Shown: positions 1-7,392 of the stretch, one piece after another | How the letters are laid out: every line of letters begins with the position of its first letter | How positions within the stretch are numbered: position 1 is the first letter of the stretch | Assembly: GCF_000332455.1 (NCBI RefSeq) | Contig: NZ_AOGY02000070.1 | Coordinates: 59,424-123,423 of the forward strand | Direction: 5' to 3' | Source of the DNA: Leptospira vanthielii serovar Holland str. Waz Holland = ATCC 700522 | Lineage (GTDB): Bacteria; Spirochaetota; Leptospiria; Leptospirales; Leptospiraceae | DNA: 64,000 bases | Made by a program: the position numbers and the translations under genes | Notes under the pieces: generated by a model | The model's database searches: none | Seen by the model: the letters and a program-made list of their open reading frames with translations, nothing else | Told to the model about the DNA's origin: nothing

Positions 1-671
1 CCAAATAGTAAATATCCCCAGTCCCAGAGAATCCCTAAACCAACAATTCCATAAGCGGCCGTTAGTGGGAATATTTCTCTTTCACTGTAGAACCTTTCAT
101 TGGGATCATTGGGAAGTAGAAGTGGCAGCAGGAGGGAAAGGATAAAAATATAAGGATAAAACTTTATAGGAATTTGATAGAGAATCCAGATGCCGAGTCC
201 TAAAATTCCCACCATGGGATGAAACCAAAGTGCCAATAAAAACAAAAGTCCAGCGGCCACCCACCGAATTCGGGAAAACGAAGAAGTATAAAAACCAATA
301 CTTAGAACTAAAAATCCCAAAGCCCAACTTTGTTTTGGATACAAAAATCCGAGTAACAAAATAACAAAACCGGGAAAAAGAAAACTATATTTTAATTCTC
401 TTTGCAAAAGAATCCAACGAGAGAGAAAAATGGAAAAAAGTAACCAAACGAAAGTTAAAATTTGAAATAATAATAACGAATAGTCTTGGATGCCAAAAAT
501 CTTTAGAAAAAGGGCAACAATATGAAAAACGGGAGAAGAATCTGGCGAATGCAATTTCCCCGTTTCTAATAGGGAAATTGCTTGAACGCCATACCAATAA
601 ATATCCTTTCCGAACAAAGGAGGTTTAGTTAGAAATCTGGACTTTGTTTCCGACCAATTGTAAACCACCAA
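1..671 (-). CDS. Polytopic membrane protein, 3' end beyond the window
   Basis: The reverse strand stays open from about 671 to the left edge with no stop. The translation is very hydrophobic, with at least five predicted membrane spans and short charged loops (for example LFGKDIYWYGVQAISLLETG near the start). This layout recalls the N-terminal part of membrane glycosyltransferases or O-antigen-type enzymes, but I cannot name a family. No in-frame ATG lies near the start. The most upstream usable codons are TTG (671) and GTG (668), inside the 3' end of the lipoprotein gene, with no good Shine-Dalgarno, so translational coupling is possible. The start is uncertain and the C-terminal part is not visible. 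Confidence 0.6.
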   Translation of the reverse strand, partial: MVVYNWSETKSRFLTKPPLFGKDIYWYGVQAISLLETGKLHSPDSSPVFHIVALFLKIFGIQDYSLLLFQILTFVWLLFSIFLSRWILLQRELKYSFLFPGFVILLLGFLYPKQSWALGFLVLSIGFYTSSFSRIRWVAAGLLFLLALWFHPMVGILGLGIWILYQIPIKFYPYIFILSLLLPLLLPNDPNERFYSEREIFPLTAAYGIVGLGILWDWGYLLF

Positions 672-1920
672 TAGTTGCAGGAGTTATAGTCAACGTATCA
701 CTGAAAATCAAAGTAGATTCTTCTTCAGTAGTTTGCGAGTAAGGACTGTCTGCATCTAAACTCGTAGTGACTACCTTATGATCTCGTCCAAAGATTTTAA
801 TTTTAGCTTCACTTGAATTTGCATCAAGTAATACCCAATTACCATCTAATACGCGTTTTTCGATAGTATCATCTTTCCAAATAACAAAAGATCCATTGGA
901 GCGAAATACATAATCCAGACGACCCTCCGCCATGTCACCAAATACTGCTTTGTTGACTAAATTGGAAAGAATGGTACCGTTTGTTTTCGAAAGGATTGAC
1001 TCTTTGAATTTCTCTGCATTTTGGTCAATGACAGTGAATCGGTTTCCTTTTTCACCTAACAAAATGATTTCAGCGATGACTGTATCACTCCAAGTATTTC
1101 CGGGACGGACTTTTTGAATTTTAAACGTAAAATTCTTTCCTGAAATTGTTTTAGGAAAGAAAATTCGTTGTCCACCTTGTTTGTCTTCCACTTTGAGAGT
1201 AAAGGAATCAGAACCATTGGATACTTGTAATTCGGTTACTGATCCATTTTTGTGGAAAAGTGAATCCAATCTTTGGTATCCGTTAAAAATTTCAATACCA
1301 GATAAATCAATTTTATCTTCTAAATTAATTTGGAAGTTTTCACCCACTCCGTCTGTTTTAGCTCCTTCGACCCAAGCAAAGTCAATACTCCCATCAAACA
1401 AACCATAGGCGGGATAGTTAGGAAGTGTGCTACTAGCTTTCACTTCGCCTTGGATTGGTTCTGGATAAGTTACATCTAATTTTTTTCCATCTTGGAAAAA
1501 AGAAACTGATTCAATTCCATTTCCCGAATCAGGAAGTAGATAAATTACATGAACACCATTGGAACGAATTTTTTGATTTTCTGTTTTGGAGCAGTCAAAA
1601 TTAGTCGCATAACTTCCATCCTTGTAAAGAGCAACATATCCTTTTTTGTCCTTACATTCGATTGAAAGTTCACTGAAAAAAGCGCGGCCATCGGTTTTGC
1701 CGGGTTGGTTCCATTGTGCACCATTGGAAAAAAAGATGGTGATTCCATCCAAACTAGTTTCTGGTTTCCAGTACTTACCCGATTTGAAGACGTTGATGGG
1801 ACTGGTTCCGTCTGCAGAGGACGCAGCTTGGATCCTTTCAATGACAACGGACTTTTCAATCGAACTACCCTTACAGAAAAGGAAAAATAGAAGGGAAAGA
1901 GACAGGATTATTTTTTTCAA
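625..1920 (-). CDS. Lipoprotein with NADase-type glycan-binding (discoidin-like) domain
   Basis: This encodes a 431-residue exported protein. The N-terminus is a signal sequence ending FLFC at about residue 16, a loose lipobox acceptable in spirochaetes, so it is probably a lipoprotein. Residues about 165-290 carry the pattern YGLFDGS...AWVEGAKTDGVGE...IEIFNGY...VRPGNTWSDTVIAEI. This is typical of the NADase-type glycan-binding / F5-8C-like beta-sandwich domain seen in many Leptospira lipoproteins. The C-terminal third (about 300-431) is a separate beta-rich region I do not recognise. The TTG start at 1920 has GAGG eight bases upstream. A role in binding surface or host glycans is inferred from the domain only. 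Confidence 0.8.
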   Translation of the reverse strand: MKKIILSLSLLFFLFCKGSSIEKSVVIERIQAASSADGTSPINVFKSGKYWKPETSLDGITIFFSNGAQWNQPGKTDGRAFFSELSIECKDKKGYVALYKDGSYATNFDCSKTENQKIRSNGVHVIYLLPDSGNGIESVSFFQDGKKLDVTYPEPIQGEVKASSTLPNYPAYGLFDGSIDFAWVEGAKTDGVGENFQINLEDKIDLSGIEIFNGYQRLDSLFHKNGSVTELQVSNGSDSFTLKVEDKQGGQRIFFPKTISGKNFTFKIQKVRPGNTWSDTVIAEIILLGEKGNRFTVIDQNAEKFKESILSKTNGTILSNLVNKAVFGDMAEGRLDYVFRSNGSFVIWKDDTIEKRVLDGNWVLLDANSSEAKIKIFGRDHKVVTTSLDADSPYSQTTEEESTLIFSDTLTITPATIGGLQLVGNKVQISN

Positions 1921-1990
1921 AGGTTGTACCTCGGCAGATACAAAGAATCCAAAACTCTTCCGACTTAGACAAGTAAAAAATTGATCACGA

Positions 1991-2305
1991 TTAGATCAGG
2001 CCGCCGAATACTTTTTTCATCTCCTCGCTTCGCATAGCGCCAGATATACGATGAATCTCTTTTCCATTTTTAAAAAGAATCATTGTAGGGATTCCCGTGA
2101 TACCATATTTACCAGCGATTTCCTGCTTTTCATCCGTATTGATTTTGATAATGGAAACCTTTCCCTTCCAGTCCTTCGCTAGTTTTTCAAGCTCTGGTGC
2201 CACCATTTGACAAGGACCACACCAAGGTGCCCAAAAATCCACTAGGATAGGTTTATCATGTGTTTGGACCAGTTCCTCAAAACTTTTTGGTAAATTTTCT
2301 GACAT
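1991..2305 (-). CDS. trxA: Thioredoxin
   Basis: A 104-residue single-domain thioredoxin, the normal size for the family. The redox motif WCGPC places the catalytic cysteines at residues 29 and 32, and the cis-proline loop GIPT is present near residue 74. It should act in the cytoplasm as a protein disulfide reductant fed by thioredoxin reductase, which is not in this window. There is no signal peptide. The gene is divergent from a Crp/Fnr-type regulator, and an 18-bp perfect inverted repeat lies 28 bp upstream of its ATG, suggesting specific transcriptional control. Confidence 0.95.
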   Translation of the reverse strand: MSENLPKSFEELVQTHDKPILVDFWAPWCGPCQMVAPELEKLAKDWKGKVSIIKINTDEKQEIAGKYGITGIPTMILFKNGKEIHRISGAMRSEEMKKVFGGLI

Positions 2306-2332
2306 ATCCTATTCTCCTAAGTTTTAGACGAA

Positions 2333-2350
2333 TATACCCATGGGGGTATA
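2333..2350. promoter_or_regulatory. Inverted repeat TATACCC-N4-GGGTATA, CsoR/CstR-like operator
   Basis: A perfect 7-bp inverted repeat with a 4-bp spacer lies between trxA and the divergent Crp-type gene. CsoR-family repressors (copper-sensing CsoR, persulfide-sensing CstR) bind sites of the form ATACCC...GGGTAT, so this fits that family better than a Crp site (TGTGA-N6-TCACA). No CsoR gene is visible in the window. Assignment is by pattern only. Confidence 0.5.
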
Positions 2351-2447
2351 AAAGAAAAATCAACTTTTCTAAATTTTTTTGTTTTTTATTTTCAAAAGAA
2401 TCAATAGACAATGTCACAAACATTGGAATCCATTGAGTATCCATTTG

Positions 2448-3017
2448 ATGAAAGTTCCAAAACCAGTACATCTTGACCCCCAAGGGATCCGGCAACTTTT
2501 CCTGACTCATGGAAAAAAAATCAAACTTAAAAAAAAGGAATTTTTTGCCAAACAAGGAATTCCTTTATTTAGCGTTGGTTTGGTGGAATCGGGTGGATTC
2601 AAACTGGTTTATAAACATGGGAAAAAAGAATGGATCAAATCTTTTATCTTTGAAGGTGGGCTTTTAGGAAGTTTGCCAAATATACTAAACCAACAAACAA
2701 ACACCTATTCCATATTAGCTTTAGAGCCTAGCGAAGTATTTGTTCTCACCGCAAACGAATTGAGAACAAAAATGGAGAAAGAAGACCGATACAAAGAATT
2801 TCTCATCCAATTCCTTTCTACTTTGTATTTGAAAAAAGAAGAACGAGTTGCAGACTTTTTACTCTTAGAGCCTGAAAAACGTTATAAAAAGTTCATTTTA
2901 GAATACCATTCCGCTTTAGAAAGGATTTCCCAAATAGACCAAGCTGCCTATTTGGGAATTACCAATGTTGCCCTCAGTCGGATCAAAAAGAGAACTTTTT
3001 TAGATAATCAGAAATAG
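2448..3017 (+). CDS. Crp/Fnr-family transcriptional regulator
   Basis: A protein of about 189 residues with an N-terminal cyclic-nucleotide-binding-like beta-roll (residues about 10-110, ending in the typical SILALEPSEVFVL strand) and a C-terminal winged-helix DNA-binding segment (IDQAAYLGITNVALSRIKK). The arginine and glutamate expected for cAMP binding are not evident, and there is no Fnr-type cysteine cluster, so the ligand is unknown. I prefer the ATG at 2448. A TTG at 2379 in frame would add 23 residues of low-quality sequence. It is divergent from trxA, and its last 35 bases overlap a decayed DJ-1/PfpI gene on the other strand. Confidence 0.8.
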   Translation: MKVPKPVHLDPQGIRQLFLTHGKKIKLKKKEFFAKQGIPLFSVGLVESGGFKLVYKHGKKEWIKSFIFEGGLLGSLPNILNQQTNTYSILALEPSEVFVLTANELRTKMEKEDRYKEFLIQFLSTLYLKKEERVADFLLLEPEKRYKKFILEYHSALERISQIDQAAYLGITNVALSRIKKRTFLDNQK

Positions 3018-3117
3018 CATCTAAATAAAGTTTGGTGAACTCATTTCCAGAAAATGGATTTTGTGAGGTGACTAAATTTCGATCACGAGTGGCATATCCA
3101 CTGGCAGGAAAAAACTC
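2983..3117 (-). pseudogene. Remnant of a DJ-1/PfpI (class I glutamine amidotransferase-like) gene
   Basis: Translating the reverse strand gives about 44 residues including FFPASGYATRDRNLVTSQNP and then FSGNEFTKLYL, followed by a stop at 2983. This is the usual C-terminus of DJ-1/PfpI-superfamily proteins (RNLVTGQNP...S motif). An in-frame stop lies immediately upstream (3118-3120), and the Cys-nucleophile half of the domain cannot be found in the following 150 bp, so only the 3' end survives. Its stop lies inside the 3' end of the Crp-type gene. I read it as a deletion remnant. Confidence 0.65.
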
Positions 3118-3241
3118 TCACTTCTAATCAAAATTTGTCCCCACCAAAACAGGCGGGAACTTTTCTAATAGAGGTGCGGAACCAGGGCTTTGTTTTTAAC
3201 CTAAGTTAAAAAGTATAAATTACAAATGGCAAAATCCAATT

Positions 3242-3256
3242 ACCCGCCTTGCGGGT
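3242..3256. terminator. Small hairpin ACCCGC-CTT-GCGGGT between convergent regions
   Basis: A perfect 6-bp stem with a 3-nt loop sits just past the stop of the MBL hydrolase gene. On the plus strand a T-run follows only after 16 nt, and on the minus strand there is no clean T-run. A terminator role is therefore only tentative. Apart from the DJ-1 remnant, nothing else was recognised in the 3018-3273 gap. Confidence 0.3.
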
Positions 3257-3273
3257 CATACCCTCCCTTTTTT

Positions 3274-4305
3274 CTAAAACAAATCAATCGTTTCAAAGCC
3301 TTGTAATAATTGGACTTCGACCTTATCGTCTTGAGCTCGTTTCAAAATATATTTCATATTCGATTCAAAATCATCTCCTAGTTGGAGGTTTGGTTCCAAA
3401 GGAACGGAAAGTGGTTTGAAAAAATTATCCCAGTGGATCGGAATGAGCAGTTTGGGTTTTAGAGTTTGTACAGTTTGCCTATAGAACTGTTCCTGGAATG
3501 GAATGGGTTGTAAGGAAAGTTGGGCAATTCCTAAAAACAAAACATCTACTTTTACTTTGTCCAAGGCCCCTTCTACAAAGTTTGTACTGCTTTTGATAAG
3601 AATTTTATTTTTTCCATGTTGGATAAAAAAGTCAAAAGTCCCTCCTTCGATAAAGTCTGTTGCTTTGACTGGTGGGATGAGTGGAGATTCGATATTGGGA
3701 TGGTTCGGATCGGTTGCATTTGTTTTTCCAAATATGCGAAAGGGAGGTGTGTGTTTGGATTCTAAAACGGTGATGGTAAACTTTCCTATTTGAATGGGTT
3801 TTCCTGGTTGGAACTTCTCCATTTGATTTTTGGTGAGTCCGGCTCCAAGGCCTACGTTCAGAGTAGAGGAAGAACCAAATAACTTCGCCTGTGTTTGTTT
3901 GGCGACAAGGGGTGCATCCATTACATGATCATAATGGGAATGACAGACAAAAATGGCTTTCAGTCGTTCGATTTTAGCTTTGTCGATTACAGATTGAACC
4001 GTAGATGGATTTGATTCTATTTTGGAAAAAGCAGTTTTCCATAAAGAAGGCCTAGAAAAAAATCCATCTGTTAAAATTTGTGTTTCTCCATCATCTAACA
4101 GAATCGATGTGGTGCCGAGAAAGGTGGCACGAATTTTTCCTTTGGGAATGGGGTTCGTATTACTTTCATGTGGGAAATAAGAATCATAATGGCTTAAGGT
4201 TCCGGAAGGACGAAAGGCACAATGAGAACAAAAGAGAATGAGTAAACAATAGAGAATGGAAAACAAAGGTTTTGGTTTTTTGAGAAGACTCGTTTTGTTT
4301 AGCAT
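3274..4305 (-). CDS. MBL-fold metallo-hydrolase, probable lipoprotein
   Basis: A 343-residue metallo-beta-lactamase-fold protein. The zinc-binding HxHxDH motif appears as CHSHYDHVMDAP near residue 122, and a later metal ligand lies in LLIPIHWDNF. The N-terminus is a hydrophobic signal ending FCSHC, so the mature protein is probably lipid-anchored in the envelope rather than cytosolic like UlaG. The layout (LDDGETQILTDGFFSRPS, then the His motif, then a C-terminal HWDNF) matches the NAPE-PLD/UlaG-like branch, but the substrate cannot be read. The gene stands alone between a decayed locus and a GC-rich island. Confidence 0.8.
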   Translation of the reverse strand: MLNKTSLLKKPKPLFSILYCLLILFCSHCAFRPSGTLSHYDSYFPHESNTNPIPKGKIRATFLGTTSILLDDGETQILTDGFFSRPSLWKTAFSKIESNPSTVQSVIDKAKIERLKAIFVCHSHYDHVMDAPLVAKQTQAKLFGSSSTLNVGLGAGLTKNQMEKFQPGKPIQIGKFTITVLESKHTPPFRIFGKTNATDPNHPNIESPLIPPVKATDFIEGGTFDFFIQHGKNKILIKSSTNFVEGALDKVKVDVLFLGIAQLSLQPIPFQEQFYRQTVQTLKPKLLIPIHWDNFFKPLSVPLEPNLQLGDDFESNMKYILKRAQDDKVEVQLLQGFETIDLF

Positions 4306-4380
4306 AACGATACAAAATTTACAGAAAGAAATCCAAATGGCAAACTATTTCTATTTCCATAATAGATTGGATCCTCCAGA

Positions 4381-4480
4381 GCGAGAGGGATTTGCAGGAC
4401 TTGGTCTCCGGACGAAAGGCGGCCGGAGACGGGAGCGAACGCGGACTCCGGAAAAGCCCGGACCCAACGGGTCTCGCCAA
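4381..4480. repeat. GC-rich intergenic island with two hairpins
   Basis: This stretch is strikingly richer in G+C than its surroundings. It contains GTCTCCGG (4404-4411) paired with CCGGAGAC (4423-4430) and GACCC (4461-4465) paired with GGGTC (4469-4473). The module GCCGGAGACGGGAGCG resembles part of the island at 5717-5795, suggesting a dispersed intergenic repeat. The function is unknown. No protein-coding frame is convincing here. Confidence 0.55.
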
Positions 4481-4558
4481 ACAAAAGATAACAAATGAGC
4501 GTATTGTTTTGGATTGGTTGGCAGTTTTCTTTAGGTGGAAGATAGTCTAAGAAACAAT

Positions 4559-5611
4559 ATGAAAACAATCAACTCAGAGTTGCCCGTTGTTGTAACGGGA
4601 GGATCCGGATACATTGCCTCTTGGATCGTTAAGTATCTGTTAGAAGATGGAAAATCAGTGCGAACTACCGTGCGTAGTTTAAAAGATACGAAAAAAATTG
4701 AACATCTACTGGAATTACAAAACAAGTTTAAAGACAAACTCACATTATTCGAAGCTGATTTACTAACAGAAGGAAGTTTTGATAAAGCGATAGAAGGTGT
4801 TGAACTTGTAATTCATACGGCATCTCCCTTTTTTGTGGCAGGAATTAAAAATGCGCAGAAACAACTCGTTGATCCCGCACTGCAAGGAACAAGGAATATT
4901 CTGGGCGCATGCAATCGCATTTCTCCTGTTAAACGAGTTGTGTTAACGTCGAGTGTTGCAGCCATTCACAGCGACAATATCGATTCCTTAAAAGTTTCAA
5001 ACAATACCTTTACCGAAGAACATTGGAATACAACAAGTAACCTCATCCACCAACCCTATGCTTACTCAAAAACTTTGGCTGAAAAAGAAGCTTGGGAGAT
5101 CCAAAGTAAACAAACACGTTGGGATTTAGTTGTGATCAATCCTTCCTTTGTGATGGGCCCTTCTCTTTCCAAACGACTTGATGGAACCAGTGTTGAGTTT
5201 ATGAAAAATATGTTGAAGGGAGTATTTCGTACAGGTGTTCCCGATACGAAGATGGGATTTGTGGATGTGAGAGATGTGGCAAAGGCACATATCTTAGCAG
5301 GATTTACTCCGAGTGCAAAAGGAAGGCATATCACATCAGCCGAAGTCATGCCAATGTTAGGTGTTGCAAAGATCATTAAAGAAAAGTTTGGTAAACGATA
5401 CTCTGTGCCTACAGGAAATCTTCCTAAGGCGCTTGTGTATGTGATTGGGCCATTCTTTGGATTGAGTTGGGGTTATACAAAAAATAATATTGGCCAACCA
5501 TTGAACTATAATCATGAGTTTAGCAAAACCGATTTGAGCTTAACCTACCGTCCACTGACTGAGACTTTTGTGGATCATGTGAATCAAATGGAAAGTTCTG
5601 GATTATTATAA
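4559..5611 (+). CDS. NAD(P)-dependent SDR/epimerase-family reductase, dihydroflavonol reductase-like
   Basis: An extended short-chain dehydrogenase of about 350 residues. The Rossmann motif [19 protein letters not shown] is at the N-terminus, the NADP-type VRSLKD follows, and YAYSKTLAE supplies the YxxxK catalytic pair with an upstream SSVAA serine. This arrangement is typical of the dihydroflavonol-4-reductase / cinnamoyl-CoA reductase-like group, which reduces aldehydes or ketones. The physiological substrate is not deducible. A GTG at 4535 could add eight residues, but I prefer the ATG at 4559. The gene is preceded by a GC-rich island and has no operon partner. Confidence 0.8.
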   Translation: MKTINSELPVVVTGGSGYIASWIVKYLLEDGKSVRTTVRSLKDTKKIEHLLELQNKFKDKLTLFEADLLTEGSFDKAIEGVELVIHTASPFFVAGIKNAQKQLVDPALQGTRNILGACNRISPVKRVVLTSSVAAIHSDNIDSLKVSNNTFTEEHWNTTSNLIHQPYAYSKTLAEKEAWEIQSKQTRWDLVVINPSFVMGPSLSKRLDGTSVEFMKNMLKGVFRTGVPDTKMGFVDVRDVAKAHILAGFTPSAKGRHITSAEVMPMLGVAKIIKEKFGKRYSVPTGNLPKALVYVIGPFFGLSWGYTKNNIGQPLNYNHEFSKTDLSLTYRPLTETFVDHVNQMESSGLL

Positions 5612-5716
5612 ATTTACTCTAGAGAATGACTTGCGGGTTTTGTTGAAACTGCGAAGTTTTCTTTAGAATTTTTCAAGAGATTCGATTTCCAAGAGACAAG
5701 TGTTATGTTTTATGGT

Positions 5717-5800
5717 AGGAGTTGGGCCGGGAATGAACCCCCACAAGCCCACCTCCACCACCCATTCAGGGTGGGGGCCGAGACCGAGCGCACGAGACAT
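5717..5800. repeat. GC-rich intergenic island with CCACCC/GGGTGG hairpin
   Basis: A G+C-rich block in the 5612-5803 gap. It holds CCACCC (5758-5763), loop ATTCA, GGGTGG (5769-5774), then GGCCGAGACCGAGCGCACGAGAC-like sequence close to a module in the 4.4 kb island. It ends only a few bases before the ATG of the next gene and so probably forms part of its leader. It looks like a dispersed repeat and does not look coding. Confidence 0.55.
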
Positions 5801-5803
5801 AAT

Positions 5804-6403
5804 ATGCATTCCCTTCAAACCAATCCGTTCCTCCAAACAGATTACTTACAGTTCGGAACAGCCAAACAACAGGAATTGTTTCGTGATTTAGAAGAATGGA
5901 AAATTCTAAAATGCTTACATGGTTTCAAACCCACACTTGCGGGCACCATCCCCTTAGATGTTGATACAGACACAAGTGATGTCGATATCCTTGTCAAATT
6001 TAACATCCCTGCCCATTTACAAAAAATTTGTTACGCCAAATTTCGTAATTTACCAAATTATCGTTTTTCAGAAAAAACAATTGCTCTTCGAGTAACTTTA
6101 GTTTGTCGATTCCAAACAAAAAAATTTCAATATGAAATTTTTGGACAATCAGTGGAACCGACAGAACAATATGCTTGGATTCACATGATGGTTGAAAATC
6201 GGTTCTTAAGATTGGCTGATCCAACGCTCCGCGCGGAAATTCGACACCTAAAACAACAAGGGATGAAAACAGAACCTGCTTTTTGTAAAGTATTGGATTT
6301 GAAAGGGGATCCGTATAAAACTCTCGTCCAATGGAATCAAAAAACCGATGACCAGTTTCTGGAATTACTTCTCCAAAGAGGATATCAAATCAATCCAAAT
6401 TGA
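5804..6403 (+). CDS. DUF4269-type (nucleotidyltransferase-like) protein
   Basis: A 199-residue cytoplasmic protein. LAGTIPLDVDTDTSDVDILV around residue 44 resembles the acidic metal-binding strand of nucleotidyltransferase-fold proteins and matches the DUF4269 family as I remember it. The rest (EQYAWIHMMVENRFLRLADP, then an Arg/Lys-rich helix) also fits that family. The substrate is unknown. I chose the ATG at 5804 because the upstream in-frame sequence runs through the GC-rich repeat and looks non-coding. The 3' end overlaps the convergent AlkB gene by 19 bases. Confidence 0.7.
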   Translation: MHSLQTNPFLQTDYLQFGTAKQQELFRDLEEWKILKCLHGFKPTLAGTIPLDVDTDTSDVDILVKFNIPAHLQKICYAKFRNLPNYRFSEKTIALRVTLVCRFQTKKFQYEIFGQSVEPTEQYAWIHMMVENRFLRLADPTLRAEIRHLKQQGMKTEPAFCKVLDLKGDPYKTLVQWNQKTDDQFLELLLQRGYQINPN

Positions 6404-6990
6404 CGAAAGGTTAGATTGACCCTGGGTCGTTTGACCTTCATTGCTTTGGGAAGAGAATGCAACCAATGCCTTTGTATGACATCTTTCATTAAAAGTAAAC
6501 TCCCATGTTCTAACTGTAACTCCACCTGCTCTCCAGTTTTTTTATGTTTGTAACGAAAGATTCGTTCTGCACCAAAACTCACAGAAGCAATCGTAGAATT
6601 CGGACGCAAGGAAGTTTCATCATCGCTATGCCAAGCCATCCCTTCACTTCCATCATGGTATAAATTCAACAAACAAGAGTTGAAAACTTCTTTAGAGGCC
6701 ATTTCTACTTTTGTTTTTAAATCTAAAAGGAGAGGAGACCAAGGAAGAGCTGTTTTGGTTGTTCCTGAATACCGATAGGAAAAACCTTTCTCTGCATACC
6801 AAGCGACACTTCGTTTGGTGGTGATGCGTTTTCCATAGAGGATGGCTTCATCCGGTTTCCATTCGATCTCTTCCATTAAGGAAGTAAAGATCCGATGGGA
6901 TTCTTCTGCCGGGAGAAAATGAGGGATGTACAACAATAACCCATCATAAGGTAATAAATTTTCAGATTCGGAACTTGGGAATAGATACAT
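6385..6990 (-). CDS. alkB: AlkB-family 2-oxoglutarate/Fe(II) dioxygenase
   Basis: A 201-residue protein with the AlkB core: iron ligands H121 and D123 in AWHSDDE, the distal histidine in HWLHSLPK (H178), and the 2-oxoglutarate-binding RxNxTFR motif as RPRVNLTFR near residues 188-196. It should oxidatively remove alkyl groups from N1-methyladenine/N3-methylcytosine-type lesions in DNA or RNA. The short size and YRYSGTTKTALPW substrate loop resemble the AlkB/ALKBH2-3 group. It is transcribed alone and converges on the DUF4269 gene. No Ada-type regulator is adjacent. Confidence 0.9.
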   Translation of the reverse strand: MYLFPSSESENLLPYDGLLLYIPHFLPAEESHRIFTSLMEEIEWKPDEAILYGKRITTKRSVAWYAEKGFSYRYSGTTKTALPWSPLLLDLKTKVEMASKEVFNSCLLNLYHDGSEGMAWHSDDETSLRPNSTIASVSFGAERIFRYKHKKTGEQVELQLEHGSLLLMKDVIQRHWLHSLPKAMKVKRPRVNLTFRQFGLI

Positions 6991-7029
6991 AGATTTTGGA
7001 ATGTATGGATGGATGGATCGCCTAAAAAA

Positions 7030-7392
7030 ATGAATTCACTAGTAAATATGACCGCCGGGAGAAAAAAATCCAATGAAAATCTGGACTGGTTTTTAAGTCG
7101 ACCGTCTAAAATTTTAGTTGGATTCCCTTCCAGACCAAAGAATCTATACGATAGTATGACCCCAACTCGCACGATACAATCTTTCATAGACGCAAAAAAG
7201 GAAAACCTTTCCCCTTCGGAAGAAGTTTGGAACTCTTTGAAAGGATTTCGGAAATGGAATGAACCGGAACTCATTGGTCTTCGCAATGCCTCTGGTTATT
7301 ATCCTGATATTTATTTTGAAGCCGGAATGGATGAAACCATAGCGAAACTACTTGCAAAATTCCAAGAGAGAGTTGTCCCCCATAAATTTTAA
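7030..7392 (+). CDS. Hypothetical protein upstream of the SUFU-domain gene
   Basis: A small basic cytoplasmic protein of about 120 residues with no signal or membrane segment and no family I recognise. Visible features are a WFLSRPSKILVGFPSRPKN stretch and a C-terminal helical tail. The upstream AlkB gene starts only 18-40 bp away on the opposite strand, so a start at ATG 7030 or 7048 is more likely than the ATG at 7009. Its stop overlaps the next start (TAATG), so the two are translationally coupled and probably work together. Confidence 0.55.
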   Translation: MNSLVNMTAGRKKSNENLDWFLSRPSKILVGFPSRPKNLYDSMTPTRTIQSFIDAKKENLSPSEEVWNSLKGFRKWNEPELIGLRNASGYYPDIYFEAGMDETIAKLLAKFQERVVPHKF

